NCBI GenBank assembly: GCA_028875955.1
Contig: JAGWTX010000172.1
Location: 1 to 5,835 of the forward strand
From: Bacteroidota bacterium
GTDB lineage: Bacteria; Bacteroidota; Bacteroidia; Chitinophagales; Chitinophagaceae
Length of the DNA: 5,835 bases
Reading direction: 5' to 3'
Position 1 is the first letter of the stretch; every line of letters begins with the position of its first letter. The translations under genes were made by a program, and so were the position numbers. The notes beneath the pieces were generated by a model. The model worked only from the letters and a program-made list of their open reading frames with translations, ran no database searches and was not told where the DNA came from. Shown here in pieces: positions 1 through 5,251 of the stretch.

Positions 1-252
1 CAGGCTTACCAGGATCTCATGATACAAATGCGCCTTGAGGTTGGATAACTGTTGTTTTTGTATCCCCGGGTGTTTTACTAACAACTGTTCTTCATCATAC
101 TGCTTCATCTTTTCCAATGCATCAAACAGTTGCACCACTTTCAGGTCACCGCTGGCATGGTTCCTTGTTATATAAAGCTTAAAATTTCGCTTTTCAGACC
201 TTTCCAGCGACTGGATCAACTGAAACAAAGCATCTGTAGAACGGTTGGGCAT
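1..252 (-). CDS. Partial hypothetical protein, N-terminal 84 residues (Bacteroidota SEKRxFKL-type family)
   Basis: Read from the ATG at 252 to the left edge, the frame is open for exactly 84 codons, so the rest of the gene lies outside the window. The protein begins MPNRSTDALFQLIQSLERSE and continues with KRNFKLYITRN, then a charged, Leu-rich, probably all-helical stretch (VVQLFDALEKM, YDEEQLLVKH, LSNLKAHLYHEIL). There is no signal peptide or membrane segment in this part. The SLxxSEKRxFKLY motif followed by a LFDAL and a YDEE segment matches, from memory, the start of a family of long, TPR-like cytoplasmic proteins of unknown function found across Bacteroidota. No function is assigned. The start is supported by the lack of another upstream ATG and by an A-rich leader instead of a Shine-Dalgarno site. 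The gene diverges from leuA and shares its 215-bp intergenic region. Confidence is high that it is a gene and low on its family. Confidence 0.8.
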   Translation of the reverse strand, partial: MPNRSTDALFQLIQSLERSEKRNFKLYITRNHASGDLKVVQLFDALEKMKQYDEEQLLVKHPGIQKQQLSNLKAHLYHEILVSL

Positions 253-310
253 CGTAATTTTTTTTATCTAAAATTCAACACAGATAAGGCTTTCGCTGAT
301 TTTTACCCTG

Positions 311-340
311 TTTGCAGAGTGTAAAATACCCCCAATTTTG
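311..340 (+). promoter_or_regulatory. Candidate Bacteroidota-type promoter for the leu operon
   Basis: TTTG at 311-314 is followed after 18 bases by CAATTTTG at 333-340. The Bacteroidota primary sigma factor prefers a TTTG box near -33 and TAnnTTTG near -7, about 17 to 23 bases apart, so the second box fits all but its first base. Transcription would start around 345-348 and give a leader of about 120 bases containing the whole hairpin described below. A second possible -7 box, TAAATTCG at 366-373, has no well-spaced partner. Such short matches are common in AT-rich DNA, so this is a weak call. Confidence 0.25.
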
Positions 341-376
341 ATCTTATTTGGCCTTTGGTTATAACTAAATTCGAAA

Positions 377-415
377 ATGGCAGGCTATCTGTTTGTTATT
401 AACGGCAATCGATGA
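377..415 (+). CDS. Possible 12-residue leader peptide of the leu attenuator
   Basis: ATG at 377-379 opens a frame encoding MAGYLFVINGNR, ending at TGA 413-415. It has no Shine-Dalgarno site but is preceded by AAATTCGAAA, as usual for this phylum. Codons for Leu, Phe, Val and Ile follow each other at 389-400, directly after the 5' arm of the terminator-like hairpin (379-388). A ribosome slowed there by lack of charged branched-chain tRNA would cover that arm and stop the terminator from forming. That is the logic of ribosome-mediated attenuation, although here without a separate antiterminator. Against it: the peptide is very short, has only one codon for each branched-chain residue, and could arise by chance. 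Confidence 0.25.
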   Translation: MAGYLFVINGNR

Positions 416-440
416 CAAAATTATATAGCCTGCCTTTTTT
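379..440 (+). terminator. Intrinsic-terminator-like hairpin in the leuA leader (probable attenuator)
   Basis: GGCAGGCTAT (379-388) and ATAGCCTGCC (425-434) form a perfect 10-bp stem, followed at once by six T (435-440). Inside it, 392-400 can pair with 411-419 in nine pairs (two G-U), leaving a CTG/ATTAT internal loop and a 10-base apical loop. AAAA at 374-377 can also pair with part of the T tract, as in many intrinsic terminators. The gene on the left is divergent, so no transcript needs to end here except one heading into leuA, whose start codon is 27 bases past the T run. A terminator in this place is best explained as conditional, that is, an attenuator. The structure is seen directly. 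Its role is inferred. Confidence 0.6.
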
Positions 441-467
441 ATCTTATCGAATGTTCAAAAAAAATTG

Positions 468-1634
468 ATGGATCAGCAGGTTTACATATTCGATACCACA
501 TTACGTGACGGTGAGCAGGTGCCCGGTTGCAAACTCAATACAAAGGAGAAACTGGATCTGGCACTGAAACTGGAAGCTTTGGGCGTTGATATTATCGAAG
601 CCGGTTTCCCCATTTCCAGTCCCGGAGATTTCGAATCCGTTTCACAGATCGCCAAACACATCAAACATGCCACGGTTTGTGGCCTGAGCCGTGCGGTACA
701 GAAAGACATTGAAGTGGCGGCGGAAGCTTTGCGTTTTGCAAAAAGACCAAGGATACATACCGGTATCGGGACTTCGGATTTTCACATCAAGGCGAAATTC
801 AATACCTCAAGGGAGGAGATCCTGAAAAGAGCCGTTCAGTCGGTGACCTGGGCAAGAAATTTTACGGATGATGTGGAATTTTATGCAGAAGATGCCGGAA
901 GAACCGATAATGAATACCTCGCACAGGTAATTGAAGCGGTGATCAAAGCCGGCGCAACCGTGGTAAATATTCCGGATACAACCGGCTATTGTCTGCCTTC
1001 TCAATATGGAGATAAGATCGCCTTCCTGAAGAACCATGTTCCCAATATTGATAAAGCCGTCATCTCCTGCCATTGTCACAATGATCTCGGTCTGGCTACT
1101 GCCAATTCCATCGCAGGGGCCATCGCGGGTGCGAGGCAGATCGAATGTACCATCAATGGCCTGGGTGAAAGGGCGGGCAATACCTCACTGGAAGAAGTGG
1201 TGATGGTGATGCGGCAGCACAAACACCTGGGATTGTATACCAATATCAACACCAAAATGCTGAACCCCATGAGTCGCGAAGTTGCGGAAACGATGCGGGT
1301 GCCGGTTCAGGTAAACAAAGCCATTGTTGGCGCCAATGCCTTTTCACATTCATCCGGTATTCACCAGGATGGGTTTCTGAAAGATGCCACAACCTATGAA
1401 ATCATCAACCCGGAAGATGTGGGTGCGGAAGGCAGCCGGATTGTTCTGACCGCCAGAAGCGGCAGAAGTGCCCTGGCACATCGTTTTCAGAAAATCGGTT
1501 ATTCATTCAACCGGAATGATATTGACGTGCTTTATGAAAAATTTCTTCAGGTAGCCGATAAAAAGAAAGAAGTGGAGGAAGAGGATCTGCATCAGCTGGC
1601 AAAAGGGTATGTACCCGAGCCGGCCACAGTTTAG
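468..1634 (+). CDS. leuA: 2-isopropylmalate synthase, short form without regulatory domain
   Basis: This enzyme joins acetyl-CoA and 2-ketoisovalerate to make 2-isopropylmalate, the committed step of leucine synthesis. The 388-residue protein is a HMGL-like TIM barrel: DTTLRDGEQ at 9-17 (Arg13, metal ligand Asp14), HTGIGTSDFH at 97-106, CHCHND at 201-206 (metal ligands His202 and His204), and GLGERAGNTSLEEV at 231-244 with Asn238. AFSHSSGIHQDG at 291-302 belongs to the linker region typical of LeuA. The protein ends about 85 residues after that, while full-length LeuA (about 510-520 residues) continues into a C-terminal dimer domain that binds leucine. No broken remnant of that domain is visible in the 69 bp before leuC. 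ATG at 468 is chosen; TTG at 465 is in frame but less likely, and an in-frame TAG at 426-428 excludes a longer protein. Citramalate synthase is a related alternative, but the leuCDB neighbours favour LeuA. Confidence 0.93.
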   Translation: MDQQVYIFDTTLRDGEQVPGCKLNTKEKLDLALKLEALGVDIIEAGFPISSPGDFESVSQIAKHIKHATVCGLSRAVQKDIEVAAEALRFAKRPRIHTGIGTSDFHIKAKFNTSREEILKRAVQSVTWARNFTDDVEFYAEDAGRTDNEYLAQVIEAVIKAGATVVNIPDTTGYCLPSQYGDKIAFLKNHVPNIDKAVISCHCHNDLGLATANSIAGAIAGARQIECTINGLGERAGNTSLEEVVMVMRQHKHLGLYTNINTKMLNPMSREVAETMRVPVQVNKAIVGANAFSHSSGIHQDGFLKDATTYEIINPEDVGAEGSRIVLTARSGRSALAHRFQKIGYSFNRNDIDVLYEKFLQVADKKKEVEEEDLHQLAKGYVPEPATV

Positions 1635-1666
1635 GATTTTCTCATCAGTATAGTTTTAGTTTGAGT

Positions 1667-1690
1667 AGCGTGGTGCTTCTGCACCACGCT
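1667..1690 (+). promoter_or_regulatory. Strong intercistronic hairpin between leuA and leuC
   Basis: AGCGTGGTGC (1667-1676) and GCACCACGCT (1681-1690) form a perfect 10-bp stem closed by a TTCT tetraloop. It is followed by TTAATTAAG, so the T run is only three bases including the stem end, which is poor for an intrinsic terminator. The leuC start codon lies 13 bases downstream. Likely roles are a partial terminator that lowers leuC expression relative to leuA, a barrier to 3' exonucleases that stabilises the leuA message, or a structure that limits leuC translation. A copy of a dispersed genomic palindrome is also possible, and a single window cannot distinguish these. Confidence 0.6.
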
Positions 1691-1703
1691 TTAATTAAGC
1701 AGT

Positions 1704-3116
1704 ATGGCAAAGACATTATTTGATAAAATCTGGGACAAGCACGTTGTGCAGGAAATAACGGATGGTCCCTCCGTTCTGTATATCGACAAACATTTTATTC
1801 ATGAAGTAACCAGTCCGCAGGCTTTTAAAGGGATTGAGAACCGCGGGTTACCGGTATTCCGTCCTCAACAGGTTGTGGCAACGGCAGATCACAACGTACC
1901 AACCCTGAACCAGCACCTGCCGATCAAGGATGAACTCTCCCGTTTGCAGGTGGAGCAGCTGATTGCAAATTGTAAGAAGCATCATATTGAATTATATGGA
2001 TTGGGTCATCCCTTCCAGGGAATTGTACATGTGATCGGGCCCGAACTGGGTATTACACAGCCGGGGATGACCATCGTATGCGGGGATAGTCACACATCCA
2101 CCCATGGCGCATTTGGAGCGGTTGCCTTTGGCATCGGCACCAGTGAAGTGGAAATGGTTTTTGCCTCACAGTGCCTGTTACAGACAAAACCACAGGTGAT
2201 GCGGATCAATATCGAAGGCGAATTGCAGCCCGGTGTCGTTTCCAAAGACATCATACTCCATATCATCGCACAGATAACTGCCAGTGGCGCTACCGGCTAC
2301 TTTGTGGAATATGCCGGTTCTGCGATCCGTTCACTTTCGATGGAAGCAAGGATGACCATTTGCAACATGAGCATTGAAATGGGAGCCAGGGGGGGAATGA
2401 TCGCACCCGATGAGACTACGTTTGCCTATATCAAAGGACGTCAGTTTGCACCCGGTGGTGTGCAATGGGATAAAAAGCTGAGCGACTGGAAAGAACTGTA
2501 CAGTGATGCTGATGCGGTATTCGATAAGGAGATCCATATCAATGCTGCGGATATCCAGCCCATGATCACCTATGGTACCAACCCCGGTCTGGGTATGCCG
2601 GTGAATGCAACTATTCCGCAGGCCGATAGCATTGCGGATGAAGGGGAAAGAAAAAATCTTACAAAAGCTTTACAATATATGGGACTGGAAGGGGGTAAAC
2701 CTTTATTGGGTATGCCCATCCAACATGTCTTTATCGGAAGCTGCACCAACTCCAGGATCGAAGACCTGCGCCTGGTAGCCGGTCTGGTAAAAGGAAGAAA
2801 GAAAAGTGAGCGTGTACAGGTTATGATCGTTCCGGGTTCGCAGCAGGTGGCCCGACAGGTCCAGGCAGAAGGGCTTGACCAGATATTTCGGGAAGCCGGA
2901 TTTGAAATCAGACAGGCCGGTTGCAGCGCCTGCCTCGGTATGAATGAAGACAAGATTCCTGCCGGAGAATATTGTATCAGCACCAGTAACCGGAATTTTG
3001 AAGGCAGGCAGGGAGCCGGCGCCAGAACATTGCTGGCATCGCCCTTAACCGCAGCTGCAGCAGCCATCACCGGTGTGGTCACAGATGTGAGAACCCTGGC
3101 ACCGGTGGAAGCATGA
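1704..3116 (+). CDS. leuC: 3-isopropylmalate dehydratase, large subunit
   Basis: This is the catalytic [4Fe-4S] subunit of isopropylmalate isomerase. With LeuD it converts 2-isopropylmalate to 3-isopropylmalate through 2-isopropylmaleate. At 470 residues it has full family length (about 466 in E. coli). It opens with MAKTLFDKIWDKHVV, a typical LeuC start. CGDSHTSTHGAFGAVAFGIG (126-145) is the aconitase-family active-site region. The three cluster cysteines are Cys347 in IGSCTNSRIEDL and Cys407 and Cys410 in GCSACLGMNED, and the C-terminal NRNFEGRQGAGART motif (429-442) is present. In the following RTLLASP (441-447) a Leu stands where many LeuC proteins have His (RTH); I believe this is usual in this phylum. 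ATG at 1704 fits the family start, with no clear Shine-Dalgarno site. It lies 69 bp after leuA and 58 bp before leuD, in the same orientation. Long antisense frames across it are shadows. Confidence 0.97.
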   Translation: MAKTLFDKIWDKHVVQEITDGPSVLYIDKHFIHEVTSPQAFKGIENRGLPVFRPQQVVATADHNVPTLNQHLPIKDELSRLQVEQLIANCKKHHIELYGLGHPFQGIVHVIGPELGITQPGMTIVCGDSHTSTHGAFGAVAFGIGTSEVEMVFASQCLLQTKPQVMRINIEGELQPGVVSKDIILHIIAQITASGATGYFVEYAGSAIRSLSMEARMTICNMSIEMGARGGMIAPDETTFAYIKGRQFAPGGVQWDKKLSDWKELYSDADAVFDKEIHINAADIQPMITYGTNPGLGMPVNATIPQADSIADEGERKNLTKALQYMGLEGGKPLLGMPIQHVFIGSCTNSRIEDLRLVAGLVKGRKKSERVQVMIVPGSQQVARQVQAEGLDQIFREAGFEIRQAGCSACLGMNEDKIPAGEYCISTSNRNFEGRQGAGARTLLASPLTAAAAAITGVVTDVRTLAPVEA

Positions 3117-3174
3117 GCAGCACCGGCATGAAAAATATTTAAGTAGAAGTTAATCTTCATAAAGAGCATCAGCA

Positions 3175-3759
3175 ATGACACCGTTACAGAAAATTCAGGA
3201 TCGTTTTGTTCCCTTACCCATGGAAAACGTGGATACCGACCAGATCATTCCTGCCCGGTTTTTAAAGGCAACCACCCGTGAAGGTTTTGGCAAGAACCTG
3301 TTTCGCGACTGGCGTTACCTGAATGATAACCCGGATACACCCAAACCGGATTTTGTTTTAAACCAATCTCAATATGGTGGCGATATCCTGGTGGCAGGTA
3401 AGAATTTTGGTTGCGGTTCCTCCAGGGAACATGCTGCCTGGGCTTTGAAGGATTATGGTTTCAAAGCGGTGGTATCCAGTTTTTTTGCCGACATCTTTAA
3501 GAACAATGCTCTGAACAACGGATTACTTCCTGTTAAAGTAAGTGATGCTTTCCTGGCAGAAATATTTGCCCTGGATAATGCCGCTACCCTAAGTATTGAT
3601 GTTGATAAACAGACCATCACCATTGATTCAACCGGCGCTACGGAAAGTTTTGAGATCAATATCTATAAAAAAACCTGTTTGCTGAATGGGTATGACGATA
3701 TCGATTACCTGATCAGTCAAAAGGAAAAAATAGAAGCTTTTGAGGCGCAAAGAATATAG
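3175..3759 (+). CDS. leuD: 3-isopropylmalate dehydratase, small subunit
   Basis: This is the swivelling-domain subunit that completes the active site of LeuC. Its 194 residues are close to the usual 190-200. ENVDTDQIIPARFLK (17-31) is the conserved N-terminal substrate-side motif, and FGCGSSREHAAWAL (78-91) is the aconitase swivel signature with the loop that reaches the isomerase active site. It continues with FFADIFKNNALNNGLLPV (103-120), which is also standard. The tail LNGYDDIDYLI is the typical end of bacterial LeuD. ATG at 3175 gives the expected start MTPLQKIQDRFVPLP, preceded only by a weak AAAGAG. The next gene begins 15 bp after its stop, which indicates co-transcription. Nothing is missing or unusual. 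Confidence 0.97.
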   Translation: MTPLQKIQDRFVPLPMENVDTDQIIPARFLKATTREGFGKNLFRDWRYLNDNPDTPKPDFVLNQSQYGGDILVAGKNFGCGSSREHAAWALKDYGFKAVVSSFFADIFKNNALNNGLLPVKVSDAFLAEIFALDNAATLSIDVDKQTITIDSTGATESFEINIYKKTCLLNGYDDIDYLISQKEKIEAFEAQRI

Positions 3760-3774
3760 TGCTGAAGCAAGATT

Positions 3775-5229
3775 ATGAAAACAACCTCCGCATTACTCCG
3801 TGTATCAGACCTTTCGGTTCAGCGTTCGGGGAGAACTGTGCTCAGGGATATCCATTTCACCATACAGCCGGGTGAGCATATGGCCGTGATCGGCCCATCG
3901 GGTAGCGGTAAGACTACGCTGATCCAGGCAATAGCGGGCAACTGTGCAGGAAGCGGAACGGTTCTTTTCGGAACCGGTGAAGGGAAAAGACCCTCCATGG
4001 CGGTGATTGCACAACAGCATTCTTTTACCAACCTTTCCCATCTTTCTTCTTTTTATTACCAACAACGATTCAACTCCGCCGATTCGGAAGATTCGCAAAA
4101 CGTAACAGAAGCCCTGCAGGAGATGGGTTTTACAGAATCGGCCATACAGGACTCGCTTTCATTGCTTGGCATCACCCATATCCGTTCCACCCGGTTGATC
4201 CAGTTATCCAACGGTGAACACAAACGGTTTCAGTTATCAAAAGCCATTCTGCAAAAAGCGGAATGGCTTTTACTGGATAATCCTTACACGGGTCTTGATA
4301 AGGAAGCCAGGAAATTACTCAATCAAATTCTGGATACGCTGGTGGATACCGGCGTTCATATTTTTCTGGTAAGCGCACCAGCCGATATCCCCGCTTCCAT
4401 TACACAGGTGGCTTTGCTTGAAAAAGGAAGGATTACGGGAATCCTGAAACCGACAGACTATTTGCAATTACAGGCAACAGGAAAAGGGCAGGAGCCGGAC
4501 AGGGCTGTCAGGAATTTCAGGTCCGTACCTGCTGCCTATCCGTATCCTGATTTTTCTGTTGCAGTTAAGATGGTAAATGCCGCTGTGCAGTATGATGACA
4601 GGAAAATACTGGATAATATCAACTGGGAAGTAAAAAAAGGGGAATGCTGGAATGTATCCGGACATAACGGATCCGGAAAATCCACTTTATTAAGTTTGGT
4701 CAATGGAGATAACCCACAGGCTTTTGCCAATGAGATCTATCTCTTCGACAGAAGGAAGGGTTCTGGTGAAAGTATCTGGGACATCAAACAGAAGATTGGC
4801 TATGTATCGCCGGAACTGCATCATTATTTTGATGTTTCGGCTACCGGTTTTGAAGTGGTGGCTTCCGGCTTGTTTGATACCATCGGGTTATTCAGACAGC
4901 TTACGCCTGCCCAGAAAGAACTGACAGCACAATGGATATCCCTGTTGCATCTGGAGGGTTTGGACAACAGCTTATTCAACCAGTTATCACATGGGGAACA
5001 AAGAAGGTTTTTGCTTGCACGTGCACTGGTCAAGAATCCGCCCTTGCTGATATTGGATGAACCCTGTCAGGGTCTGGACCGGGAAGCGGCAACAGATTTT
5101 ATTGCACTGATCAATGAGATCTGTATTCAGTTACGGAAAACCCTGATCTATGTAAGTCATTATTCAGAAGAAATCCCGGCCTGTGTCACACATACGCTGG
5201 CATTGGAACAGGGAAGGGTCGCAGCATAA
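3775..5229 (+). CDS. Tandem ABC ATPase, ModF-like, inside the leu operon
   Basis: This soluble protein of 484 residues has two ABC ATPase domains in one chain and no membrane segments. Domain 1 has Walker A GPSGSGKTT (40-48), signature LSNGE (144-148) and Walker B WLLLD (164-168). Domain 2 has Walker A GHNGSGKST (296-304), signature LSHGE (404-408), Walker B LLILDE (424-429) and the switch His462 in YVSHYSEE. The stretch GDNPQAFANEIYLF (311-324), then GSGESIWDIKQKIGYVS (329-345), strongly resembles E. coli ModF (about 490 residues) as I remember it. Domain 1 looks degenerate: Asn169 replaces the catalytic Glu, and Ala201 stands where the switch His belongs. Domain 2 has no Gln where the Q-loop should be. 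ModF is linked by name to molybdate genes, but its function is not established and no molybdate gene is visible here. The gene lies 15 bp after leuD and 22 bp before leuB, implying shared transcription. Its substrate or partner is unknown. Confidence 0.85.
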   Translation: MKTTSALLRVSDLSVQRSGRTVLRDIHFTIQPGEHMAVIGPSGSGKTTLIQAIAGNCAGSGTVLFGTGEGKRPSMAVIAQQHSFTNLSHLSSFYYQQRFNSADSEDSQNVTEALQEMGFTESAIQDSLSLLGITHIRSTRLIQLSNGEHKRFQLSKAILQKAEWLLLDNPYTGLDKEARKLLNQILDTLVDTGVHIFLVSAPADIPASITQVALLEKGRITGILKPTDYLQLQATGKGQEPDRAVRNFRSVPAAYPYPDFSVAVKMVNAAVQYDDRKILDNINWEVKKGECWNVSGHNGSGKSTLLSLVNGDNPQAFANEIYLFDRRKGSGESIWDIKQKIGYVSPELHHYFDVSATGFEVVASGLFDTIGLFRQLTPAQKELTAQWISLLHLEGLDNSLFNQLSHGEQRRFLLARALVKNPPLLILDEPCQGLDREAATDFIALINEICIQLRKTLIYVSHYSEEIPACVTHTLALEQGRVAA

Positions 5230-5251
5230 TACTTGAATTAAACTATACAGG

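Noticed and set aside
264..287. TTATCT / AGATAA inverted repeat near the minus-strand gene start as an operator
   Set aside because: Six AT-rich base pairs with a 12-base spacer are not enough to claim a binding site.
130..324. A 64-codon + strand frame starting at 130
   Set aside because: It lies mostly antisense to the minus-strand gene ending at 252 and then runs into the intergenic region. It has no recognisable motif, and the opposite strand gives a clear protein.
358..365. GTTATAAC perfect palindrome as an operator
   Set aside because: An 8-base AT-rich palindrome is expected by chance at this frequency and has no second copy in the region.
465..467. TTG as the leuA start codon
   Set aside because: An ATG follows directly at 468 and gives the same protein without one extra residue. 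There is no Shine-Dalgarno site to favour the TTG.
3128..3159. The MKNI mini-frame (3128-3142) and the 4-bp GAAG/CTTC stem between leuC and leuD
   Set aside because: Both are too short to stand out from chance in a 58-bp AT-rich gap.
2570..3181. A 203-codon minus-strand frame
   Set aside because: It is antisense to leuC, whose protein matches its family throughout. The translation is rich in Ser, Pro and Cys without family motifs, as expected for a shadow frame in a moderately GC-rich gene.
3805..4098. A 97-codon minus-strand frame, and other antisense frames in the ABC gene
   Set aside because: All overlap well-supported coding sequence of the ABC ATPase and show no plausible protein features.
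3775..5229. The ABC gene as the ATPase of a branched-chain amino acid importer
   Set aside because: LivF and LivG are separate single-domain proteins next to membrane and binding-protein genes. Here the two domains are fused, the second half resembles ModF, and no permease is present.
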